Positions 1 through 5,591 of a DNA stretch of 11,071 nt are shown here, piece after piece. This DNA comes from Desulfuromusa sp. (GTDB taxonomy: Bacteria > Desulfobacterota > Desulfuromonadia > Desulfuromonadales > Geopsychrobacteraceae): assembly GCA_029933365.1 (NCBI GenBank), contig JAOZOH010000091.1, positions 1-11,071 of the forward strand. The letters run 5' to 3'. Position numbers and translations under genes: made by a program. The stretch's first letter is position 1, and every line of letters starts with the position of its first letter. The notes under the pieces are model-generated. The model worked only from the letters and a program-made list of their open reading frames with translations. It ran no database searches and had not been told where the DNA came from.

Positions 1-50
1 GTCTATCTAAACCATCTCAACCTGTCAATCTCTTTTTTAACTTTTTATCG
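1..50 (-). promoter_or_regulatory. Probable second tandem promoter (P2), cut by the window edge
   Basis: On the minus strand a perfect -35 TTGACA lies at 28-23, preceded by an A-rich stretch (about 46-30) like an UP element. At a 17-base spacing the -10 would start TAGAC at 5-1 and run off the window, so it cannot be fully scored. It lies roughly 95 bases downstream of a second, complete promoter in the same direction. Tandem strong promoters with A-tracts are typical of rRNA operons; the rRNA itself is not visible. Confidence 0.45.
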
Positions 51-91
51 CTGCCTGCAACACCAAAATTCCTCAGTGTCCTAGGCAACGG

Positions 92-165
92 TGCGCAGTT
101 ATATACAATCCTACAACCTTACGTCAACTGTTTTTTTGAGTTTTTTGGGATTGTTTTTTTCTGTC
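92..165 (-). promoter_or_regulatory. Strong sigma70-type promoter (P1), rRNA-operon style
   Basis: On the minus strand the -35 is TTGACG (127-122) and the -10 is TATATA (105-100) at a 16-base spacing; ATATAA at 17 is equally possible. Immediately upstream of the -35 are three phased A-runs (about 160-131), as in an UP element bound by the RNA polymerase alpha subunits. Downstream of the -10 the sequence is GC-rich (GCGCACCG), the discriminator type seen in stringently controlled stable-RNA promoters. It lies after tyrS and points out of the left edge. The motifs are seen; the rRNA assignment is inferred. Confidence 0.65.
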
Positions 166-213
166 GCTCTAAATGATTAATTTAGCATGATTATTCAGCT
201 TGGTCAGGCTACT

Positions 214-268
214 AAAAAACGGGCAAAGCGACGTTTTCCTACCTTTTCAGCGTCCAGGAAAACCGCGC
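214..268 (-). terminator. Possible rho-independent terminator after tyrS
   Basis: Perfect 8-base inverted arms GTTTTCCT and AGGAAAAC (263-256 and 240-233 on the minus strand) enclose a 15-base loop, and GC-rich bases flank them outside. A run of six U follows at 219-214, but about 13 bases beyond the 8-bp stem (8 if the outer GCG/CGC pairs form), farther than in a canonical terminator. It lies 27 bases after the tyrS stop and before the next promoters, the right place to end the fau-rny-ymdB-tyrS unit. Confidence 0.45.
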
Positions 269-294
269 AATGAAGCCATCGGCCTCGAGCGAAA

Positions 295-1587
295 TCACAC
301 CGCTTCAATGATATAGTAATTTTTTTTACCCTTCTGTAGCAGAATATATGAGCCATTAATCAGGTCAGCCTCGGTCACCAGGTATTCCTGATCGGTCAGC
401 TTCGCCTTATTCAGACTGAGCCCGTTTCCTTTTATCGTGCGACGCAACTCACCTTTAGACGGGAAAACCGCTGTTTCCGTGGCGAGCAGTTCTACAACCG
501 GCACACCGGCGTCGAGCTTGGCACGGTCTATTTCATAGGTCGGCACACCCTCAAACACCGAAAAGAAAGTCTCCTTATCCAATTTTGCCAGGTTTTCGGT
601 TGTAGCCTTACCAAAAAGAATCTGCGAAGCCTCCACAGCCCTATTGTATTCCCCTTTGTCATGAACCATGCAAGTGACCTCTTTAGCCAGGCGTTTCTGC
701 AACGGTCGCAGGTGCGGCGCAGCTGCCTGTTCCTTGACCAGTGCTGCCACTTCCTCTTTACTTAAGAGCGTGAAGATTTTAATGTACTTCTCGGCATCGG
801 CGTCCGAGACATTGAGCCAGAACTGGTAAAATTTGTACGGTGTCGTCAACTTTGGATCGAGCCAGACGTTGCCGCTTTCGGTTTTTCCGAACTTACCGCC
901 GTCCGCCTTGGTGATAAGCGGGCAGGTCAGGGCAAAGGCTTCACCGCTTTCCTTGCGGCGGATAAGCTCCGTCCCTGTGGTGATATTCCCCCATTGGTCC
1001 GACCCGCCCATCTGCAACTTGCAATTCTTCTCACGGTACAGATGTAAAAAATCGGTTCCCTGAACCAACTGATACGAGAATTCGGTGAAGGACAACCCCA
1101 TCTTGGCTTCTTCACCTAGACGTCTTTTGACACTGTCTTTGGCCATCATATAATTAACCGTAATATGCTTGCCGATATCACGGATAAACTCCAAAAAACT
1201 GAAATTTTTCATCCAGTCGTAATTATTGACCAACTCAGCGGCATTAGCGGCATCCGATTCAAAATCGAGAAACTTCGCCAACTGTTTTTTCAAACATGCC
1301 TCATTATGACAGAGGGTCTGCTCGTCAAGCAGATTGCGCTCCGTCGACTTCCCCGACGGATCACCGATCATGCCGGTCGCCCCGCCGACCAGCGCCAACG
1401 GTTTATGGCCGGCGATCTGGAAATGCTTAAGCATCATCACACTGACCAGGTGACCGATATGAAGGGAATCGGCAGTCGGGTCGATCCCGACGTAAGCCGA
1501 TGTCATTTCTTTTTGAAGCTGTTCTTCCGTTCCGGGCATAATGTCGTGGATCATGCCACGCCAAGTCAATTCTTCGATAAAATTCAT
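295..1587 (-). CDS. tyrS: Tyrosyl-tRNA synthetase, Bacteroidota-like type
   Basis: Cytoplasmic class I aminoacyl-tRNA synthetase that activates tyrosine with ATP and loads it onto tRNA-Tyr. With the ATG start it is 430 residues. The Rossmann catalytic core carries the HIGH motif exactly (43-46), the tyrosine-site GSDQWGN (195-201) and a KMSKS-equivalent KFGKT (232-236). An S4-like RNA-binding domain closes the protein (about 370-430). A TTG codon 6 bases further upstream (1593) could also start it, giving 432 residues. I prefer ATG because the protein then begins [12 protein letters not shown], as I recall for Bacteroidota homologues. The Shine-Dalgarno signal is weak for either. It is the last gene of the unit, 61 bases after ymdB. 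The sequence resembles Bacteroidota enzymes more than the roughly 400-residue form I associate with Geobacter relatives, suggesting transfer. Function is certain; the origin is inferred from memory of the families. Confidence 0.97.
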   Translation of the reverse strand: MNFIEELTWRGMIHDIMPGTEEQLQKEMTSAYVGIDPTADSLHIGHLVSVMMLKHFQIAGHKPLALVGGATGMIGDPSGKSTERNLLDEQTLCHNEACLKKQLAKFLDFESDAANAAELVNNYDWMKNFSFLEFIRDIGKHITVNYMMAKDSVKRRLGEEAKMGLSFTEFSYQLVQGTDFLHLYREKNCKLQMGGSDQWGNITTGTELIRRKESGEAFALTCPLITKADGGKFGKTESGNVWLDPKLTTPYKFYQFWLNVSDADAEKYIKIFTLLSKEEVAALVKEQAAAPHLRPLQKRLAKEVTCMVHDKGEYNRAVEASQILFGKATTENLAKLDKETFFSVFEGVPTYEIDRAKLDAGVPVVELLATETAVFPSKGELRRTIKGNGLSLNKAKLTDQEYLVTEADLINGSYILLQKGKKNYYIIEAV

Positions 1588-1648
1588 TTTCAATACTTAT
1601 CTGCTAATGTGTTTGGGTTTACGCTGGCCTCATCCGTAGCCGGGCGCC

Positions 1649-2428
1649 TCAAGAACCTTCTTGGATACGCTCTAGCGCCTCACAGCGGCCAGTCTTTTCA
1701 TTAATAGTCAACAACACCCCGCAAAGAACTGGTTCTTTTTTCGCCACCTCAAGCCGAACCGGCATTTGCGTCAGAAACCGGTCCAGCGCCGGCCCCTTCT
1801 GATTACCGATTATTGCATCCTGACTACCAGACATGCCAACATCGGTCAAATAACCGGTACCGCCAGCCAATATCCGCTCATCAGCGGTTTGCACATGAGT
1901 ATGGGTTCCAATAACTGCAGAGACCTGGCCGTCCAGATAAAACCCGAGCGCCTGCTTTTCACTGGTCGCTTCAGCATGAAAATCAACCATAATAATGGGG
2001 GTCGTCAATCTCAGTTCAGCGACTAGAGCCTCTGCCGCACGAAATGGGCAATCAAGATTTTTCATAAACACCCGCCCTTCAAGGTTCAGAATGCCGACCT
2101 TGATTCCAGCAGCTGTCTCATAAATGCTACTGCCACGCCCCGGGAGCCCCGGTGGATAATTTGCCGGGCGCAACAGACGAGATTCACGATCCAATATTGG
2201 CATTATTTCTTTTTTATCCCAAATATGATTTCCGCTCGTCACAACATCTACGCCAGAATCGAACAATTCCCGTAGAACGGTTCCGGTTAAACCATATCCA
2301 GCCGCAGCATTTTCGCCATTAGCGACTACCAGGTCAACAAGATGTCTATCAACCAGTCGATCAAGGTGCTCAACCAAGGTCCGCCTTCCAGCTCGACCGA
2401 CAACATCTCCGATAAATAACAATCTCAC
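1649..2428 (-). CDS. ymdB: YmdB-family metallophosphoesterase (TIGR00282)
   Basis: Predicted di-metal phosphodiesterase of the calcineurin-like fold. The Bacillus subtilis member hydrolyses cyclic nucleotides and affects biofilm and motility gene expression. The protein is 259 residues from a GTG start at 2428, which has a well-spaced GGAG six bases upstream. All expected metal ligands are present: Asp8 (GDVVG), Glu39 and Asn40 (NGEN), Asn67 and His68 (GNH), His150 (DFHAE), His175 and His177 (GTHTHVQTAD). A longer reading from an ATG at 2488 adds 20 residues that do not look like the family and would read through a large hairpin, so I reject it. It lies about 100 bases after rny, a pairing also found in Firmicutes, which suggests a shared role in RNA turnover or signalling. 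The in vivo substrate is unknown. Confidence 0.93.
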   Translation of the reverse strand: MRLLFIGDVVGRAGRRTLVEHLDRLVDRHLVDLVVANGENAAAGYGLTGTVLRELFDSGVDVVTSGNHIWDKKEIMPILDRESRLLRPANYPPGLPGRGSSIYETAAGIKVGILNLEGRVFMKNLDCPFRAAEALVAELRLTTPIIMVDFHAEATSEKQALGFYLDGQVSAVIGTHTHVQTADERILAGGTGYLTDVGMSGSQDAIIGNQKGPALDRFLTQMPVRLEVAKKEPVLCGVLLTINEKTGRCEALERIQEGS

Positions 2429-2449
2429 AAAACGCTCCAAATATGAAAT

Positions 2450-2499
2450 CAGGGCTCGGCTAGAATTCTCCCTTTGAGAGAGAAACAACGCGAGCCCTG
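2450..2499 (-). promoter_or_regulatory. Two-tier RNA hairpin between rny and ymdB
   Basis: Perfect 9-base inverted arms, CAGGGCTCG (2499-2491) and CGAGCCCTG (2458-2450), enclose a second stem: TTCTCTC (2484-2478) with GGGAGAA (2472-2466) around the loop TCAAA. The inner stem has one pair that is G-U in minus-strand RNA but A-C in plus-strand RNA, so the fold favours the transcript of this operon. No U-run follows, so it is not a standard terminator. The base lies about 11 bases upstream of the ymdB Shine-Dalgarno, leaving it free. Possible roles are an mRNA processing or stability element, or partial termination before ymdB. Confidence 0.65.
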
Positions 2500-2528
2500 C
2501 CTATTCTATTTTCCACTAAAACCTATGT

Positions 2529-4094
2529 CTACTTAGCGTATTCGACAGCCCTGGTTTCACGAATAACATTGACCCGAATCTGGCCGGGATAAGTCATTTT
2601 CTGTTCAATTTTGCTGGCGATATCTTTTGCCAGCACATGTGAATAATCGTCTGTCACCTGATCGCTCGACACCATAACTCTGATTTCTCGACCAGCTTGA
2701 ATAGCAAAACAGCCGGTCACTCCATCAAATGAAGTCCCTATCTGCTCAAGGTCACGTAACCGCTTGACGTAAGTTTCCAGAGTTTCTCTGCGGGCTCCGG
2801 GGCGCGCGCCGGACAGAGCATCTGCTGCCTGGGTTAATATGGCGAGAACCGTTTCTGGCTTTTCATCCTCATGGTGAGCGGCAATAGCATGAACGATTTC
2901 CGGTGACTCGCCGTATTTACGTGCCAAATCGCCACCGTTGACTGCATGTGAGCCCTCCATTTCATGGCTGACTGCCTTGCCAATATCATGGAGCAATCCG
3001 GCTCGCTTGGCCTGTTTAACATTGACCCCGAGTTCAGCGGCCATCATACCGCAGAGGAAAGCGACCTCAATTGAATGAACCAGGACATTTTGTCCGTAGG
3101 AGGTTCGATACTTGAGCATTCCGAGCAACTTGATAATTTCTGGATGAATACCATGTACTCCGACATCGAAAGTTGCCTGCTCACCCGCCTGGCGGATCTC
3201 CTCATTAACCTCTTCTTGAGCCTTTTCAACCAGCTCTTCAATCCGCGCAGGATGGATTCGACCATCAGCGATCAGCCGCTCCAGAGAAATCCGGGCAACC
3301 TCTCTTCGTATCGGATTGAATCCTGAAATCACAACGGCCTCGGGAGTATCATCAATAATCAGATCAATCCCGGTCGCAGCTTCAATGGCACGGATATTCC
3401 GCCCCTCCCGACCAATGATTCGCCCTTTCATCTCATCCGAGGGGAGAGGGACAACACTGACGGTTTTTTCTGCCACAAAATCCCCAGCGTAACGCTGAAT
3501 AGCCAGGGCCATAATTTTTTGTGCCTTTTTATCGGCTACTTCATGTGCCTCTTCTTCAATCTTCTTAACCCCCATAGCGGCATCATGGCGAGCTTCACTC
3601 AACATTGAATCGATCAGTTGTTGCTTGGCTTGTTCACCACTCATTCCAGAGATATCTTCCAACTTCTTGCGTTGTGCAGCATAGATCTGGTCAATCTCGC
3701 CGCTCTTCTTTTGCAAGCGTTCACTTTGCTGGCGATGCTGAGCTTCCTGCTGACTCAGTTCGTCACCTCGCTTTTCAATATGATCCTGCTTACGATCGAG
3801 GTTCTCCTCTTTCTGCTGGAGACGATTTTCTTGAACCTGAATTTCTTTGCGCAATTGACGGGCTTCCTGCTCCCAATCGGTTTTTGCCTGCAGGACCACA
3901 TCTTTTGCTTGGATAGTGGCCTCTTTACGCAGAGAATCTGCCTCCTTGCCAGCATCACTGACCAGCTTTTGCGCTTCCACTTTAGCATTATTAAGCGTTG
4001 ATTCAGACAGCTTCCGCCGCAGAATCATACCGAGGAAAACACCTGCCGCCAAAGCAGCAAGAACAAATATAATTGTTAAAATATCAGTCTGCAC
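2529..4094 (-). CDS. rny: Ribonuclease Y
   Basis: Membrane-anchored endoribonuclease that starts mRNA decay. The 521-residue protein has the full family layout. It starts with an N-terminal transmembrane helix (about 5-26), followed by a long charged coiled coil (about 30-200). Next is a KH RNA-binding domain with [10 protein letters not shown] (224-233), then an HD phosphohydrolase domain with His340, the HD pair at 369-370 (LLHDIGK), His407-His408 and Asp425, and finally the usual C-terminal domain. Length matches the family (about 510-520). The start is GTG at 4094, with an AGAGAGG Shine-Dalgarno eight bases upstream. It follows fau by 43 bases and precedes ymdB by 100 bases, so the three are probably co-transcribed. 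Its presence shows this organism has RNase Y, which Escherichia coli lacks. No anomaly seen. Confidence 0.97.
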   Translation of the reverse strand: MQTDILTIIFVLAALAAGVFLGMILRRKLSESTLNNAKVEAQKLVSDAGKEADSLRKEATIQAKDVVLQAKTDWEQEARQLRKEIQVQENRLQQKEENLDRKQDHIEKRGDELSQQEAQHRQQSERLQKKSGEIDQIYAAQRKKLEDISGMSGEQAKQQLIDSMLSEARHDAAMGVKKIEEEAHEVADKKAQKIMALAIQRYAGDFVAEKTVSVVPLPSDEMKGRIIGREGRNIRAIEAATGIDLIIDDTPEAVVISGFNPIRREVARISLERLIADGRIHPARIEELVEKAQEEVNEEIRQAGEQATFDVGVHGIHPEIIKLLGMLKYRTSYGQNVLVHSIEVAFLCGMMAAELGVNVKQAKRAGLLHDIGKAVSHEMEGSHAVNGGDLARKYGESPEIVHAIAAHHEDEKPETVLAILTQAADALSGARPGARRETLETYVKRLRDLEQIGTSFDGVTGCFAIQAGREIRVMVSSDQVTDDYSHVLAKDIASKIEQKMTYPGQIRVNVIRETRAVEYAK

Positions 4095-4137
4095 AGTAAT
4101 ATCCTCTCTTTGCAGAGTTTATGATGAACCCACTATC

Positions 4138-4698
4138 CTAAGTATGACAGGGGATGAACTTTGTTTCCGTTGCGATATAATCTACCCTTTGGTCGTGCGC
4201 TTCAATCGGCAACAAATCACAGAGTTGCATTTCAAAGCAGAGCCCGACAGCAATAGTCCCTGCCGGCTTCCTGACGAGCTGCCGATCATAAAATCCACGG
4301 CCATAGCCAAGACGATATCCCCGCAAATCAAATGCAACACCAGGAACGACAATAAGATCAACCCTCGCAACAGTCGTTTTTTCTCCCGACTCCGGCTCAG
4401 CAACGCCGAAAGCCCCACTTACCAGACCGCTTAGCTTGCTCACTTCAATAAATTCAAGTTCCCCACCTGCGACCTTGGGGTAATAAACCCGCTTGCCTGA
4501 TTCCCTGGCTGCAGCAAAAACCTGTTCCGTTGCCACTTCATTATGAATCGGGCTATAGAGAGCCAGACTATTCGCCCTGGCAAAAGGGCTAGAAGCGATC
4601 AACTGCTGTTGCGCTTGCTGACTTAAACAGGCGCATGACAGCAAACCAAGCTGTTTACGCCAAGTCAGAAGCCGCTTACGGACAGTTTTTTTTTCCAT
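4138..4698 (-). CDS. fau: 5-formyltetrahydrofolate cyclo-ligase
   Basis: Cytoplasmic enzyme (also 5,10-methenyltetrahydrofolate synthetase, YgfA) that uses ATP to convert 5-formyl-THF to 5,10-methenyl-THF, returning the storage form to one-carbon metabolism. The 186 residues match the family length. Diagnostic sites are the ATP and phosphate loop GYGRGFYDR (131-139), preceded by VPGVAFDLRGYRLG, and the C-terminal PIEAHDQRVD (164-173). The basic N-terminus (MEKKTVRKRL) is also typical. The ATG start has no clear Shine-Dalgarno, which may mean weak translation or dependence on leader structure. It lies directly after the candidate 6S RNA, the same order as ssrS-ygfA in many Proteobacteria, so part of its mRNA may come from read-through of the 6S promoter. 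rny follows after 43 bases. Confidence 0.95.
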   Translation of the reverse strand: MEKKTVRKRLLTWRKQLGLLSCACLSQQAQQQLIASSPFARANSLALYSPIHNEVATEQVFAAARESGKRVYYPKVAGGELEFIEVSKLSGLVSGAFGVAEPESGEKTTVARVDLIVVPGVAFDLRGYRLGYGRGFYDRQLVRKPAGTIAVGLCFEMQLCDLLPIEAHDQRVDYIATETKFIPCHT

Positions 4699-4859
4699 AT
4701 CGCAATATTATTCAGAAGACAACCACAGGAACTCAGAGCAAAAGAGAAGGAAGGGGGACACAAAAGAAGGGGCAAATAGACTATGAGTGCAAATCCAAAT
4801 ATCTGGTATGACGAGAATAAAACCATTTATGCCTGAAAATTTGCAGATACTTTCTGCGC
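4699..4859 (-). other. Leader between 6S RNA and fau, no gene seen
   Basis: No reading frame with coding character on either strand. Near fau the minus strand is strongly pyrimidine-rich; its complement on the plus strand has uninterrupted purines at 4740-4758 and 4762-4772. I see no convincing promoter or ribosome binding site for fau here, so fau is probably expressed by read-through from upstream. Confidence 0.5.
4835..4857 (-). terminator. Weak hairpin after the 6S RNA
   Basis: On the minus strand GCAGA (4857-4853) and TCTGC (4847-4843) form a 5-bp stem with loop AAGTA, followed by AAATTTTC. It could stop part of the transcription after the 6S RNA or mark its 3' processing end. The stem is short and the U-run is only four, so leaky at best. 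Confidence 0.3.
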
Positions 4860-5039
4860 CTATCGGCCAGAATTATCTATACTACAAAAATCTCAGAAGG
4901 ACTGCAACGCCCCACCAGAAGCGGGGTTTAAACACCTGTAACAGGCGTACATAGTCTATACTTAAATATATTTGTGCCGTTCCGATCTATCTAAAAGCCC
5001 TGACCACAGGGTCACTATAACCATTAATCCGGCTTATAC
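4860..5039 (-). ncRNA. ssrS: Candidate 6S RNA
   Basis: 6S RNA binds the housekeeping sigma70 RNA polymerase holoenzyme by mimicking an open promoter. Position is the first evidence: it sits between zapA and the folate cyclo-ligase gene, the standard ssrS locus. The size is about 180 bases. The ends pair: GCCGGATTA (5033-5025) with TAATTCTGGC (4875-4866), allowing one bulge and one G-U, with further UAU/AUA pairs outside. In the middle AACGGC-ACA (about 4981-4973) pairs with TGT-AC-GCC-T-GTT (about 4951-4940) to form a long apical hairpin. On the 3' side, CCCCGC and GTGGGG form a 6-bp hairpin around TTCTG. Between them an unpaired, AU-rich 5' stretch (TTTTAGATAGAT) fits the central bubble. Exact ends are estimated, and primary sequence similarity to the Escherichia coli RNA is low. 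Confidence 0.72.
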
Positions 5040-5045
5040 AGGGCA

Positions 5046-5075
5046 ATAATACATTTAAATTATCAACTTTAGCAA
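5046..5075 (-). promoter_or_regulatory. Promoter of the candidate 6S RNA
   Basis: On the minus strand the -35 TTGCTA (5075-5070) and the -10 TATTAT (5051-5046) are 18 bases apart, and the -35 overlaps the zapA stop codon. Transcription would start near 5039-5038, where the RNA ends begin to pair. A second -10-like TATAAG lies at 5038-5033 but has no good -35. Confidence 0.5.
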
Positions 5076-5362
5076 CCAGAATTATCGACCACAGCACGTT
5101 CTAAATGCTCAACAAGCAGTTGCAGGCGACTATTTTGAGATTCTACATCCTGCTCTTTTTGATCCATCAATTGTAAATACTGGCCCGCAAGGTTGAGTAA
5201 GGTCAAAACTGTCAGATCTCTCGTATCAACAGACGTGCCCGCACCCATCTCTGCCAATTTTTCTTCAACAAATCTGACGACCCGCTGAACTTGATCCTCA
5301 GATTCTTGACTACGGAAACTGTACTCACGGCCCAAGATGCTGATTTGAATGTTGGAATTCAA
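5069..5362 (-). CDS. zapA: Cell division protein ZapA
   Basis: Small cytoplasmic protein that binds FtsZ and bundles its filaments, stabilising the Z-ring. The 97 residues have the N-terminal globular part (IQISILGREYSFRSQESED, 5-23), the FtsZ-binding head of the family. A helical region (DLTVLTLLNLAGQYLQLMD) and a C-terminal coiled coil for tetramer formation follow. The start is TTG at 5362, overlapping the TGA of the preceding gene as TTGA, with GGAGG four bases upstream inside that gene. This makes translational coupling likely and supports the unusual start. It is the last gene of the smc-ftsY operon, and its stop overlaps the presumed 6S promoter. Confidence is high from motifs, size and place. 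Confidence 0.92.
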   Translation of the reverse strand: MNSNIQISILGREYSFRSQESEDQVQRVVRFVEEKLAEMGAGTSVDTRDLTVLTLLNLAGQYLQLMDQKEQDVESQNSRLQLLVEHLERAVVDNSGC

Positions 5363-5544
5363 GGTTCCTCCAGTTGGACGCTATCAAGCCGCTTGAGTAT
5401 CCGATCTATCTCTTCAAGAAGGTAGTTCCGTTCTTCTTGCCACCTCATCTTTTCCGTCTGCAGGGTATCATTTTTCGCCTTGAGGTGACTGTTTTGCTCA
5501 AGTAATGTGTCGATTGCACTCTCTAACCGATCTACTATTTCCAT
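5359..5544 (-). CDS. zapB: ZapB-like coiled-coil cell division protein
   Basis: A 61-residue, highly charged, entirely helical peptide, predicted to be one continuous coiled coil (heptad-like leucines and isoleucines in LESAIDTLLEQNSHLKAKND and NYLLEEIDRILKRLDSVQL). No membrane segment or signal. Size and composition fit the ZapB family, which in Escherichia coli binds ZapA and forms a layer inside the Z-ring. The strongest support is context: its stop overlaps the zapA start by 4 bases, so the two proteins are made together. The ATG start at 5544 has GGGGAT about 10 bases upstream, 47 bases after ftsY. Coiled coils match many families by composition alone, so the ZapB assignment leans on the neighbour. 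Confidence 0.8.
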   Translation of the reverse strand: MEIVDRLESAIDTLLEQNSHLKAKNDTLQTEKMRWQEERNYLLEEIDRILKRLDSVQLEEP

Positions 5545-5591
5545 TTTTAAATATCCCCGTCCAAGATTTCAACTCATTGTTCCAGCTCATC

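Noticed and set aside
1588..1648. T-box or other leader riboswitch controlling tyrS
   Set aside because: The gap after ymdB is only about 60 bases, far too short for a T-box, and no specifier or antiterminator motif is visible.
1165..1704. Plus-strand open frame of 179 codons opposite tyrS
   Set aside because: It lies entirely antisense to tyrS and the end of ymdB, shows no recognisable domain and has no ribosome binding site of note; it is a shadow of the coding strand.
2429..2488. A 20-residue N-terminal extension of YmdB from an ATG at 2488
   Set aside because: The extension is unlike the family, overlaps the hairpin, and the GTG at 2428 has a good ribosome binding site and places the family's first strand (RLLFIGDVVG) at the N-terminus.
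3605..4434. Overlapping plus-strand open frames opposite rny and fau
   Set aside because: Their translations are low-complexity mirror images of the rny coiled coil and the fau gene, without any family motif; the minus-strand genes explain the sequence fully.
4993..5013. Hairpin CCCTG-TGGT-CAGGG with CTTTT as a terminator for zapA
   Set aside because: The stem is only five pairs, the U-run is four, and the segment falls inside the candidate 6S RNA, whose long-range pairing explains the region better. It is kept only as an alternative fold.
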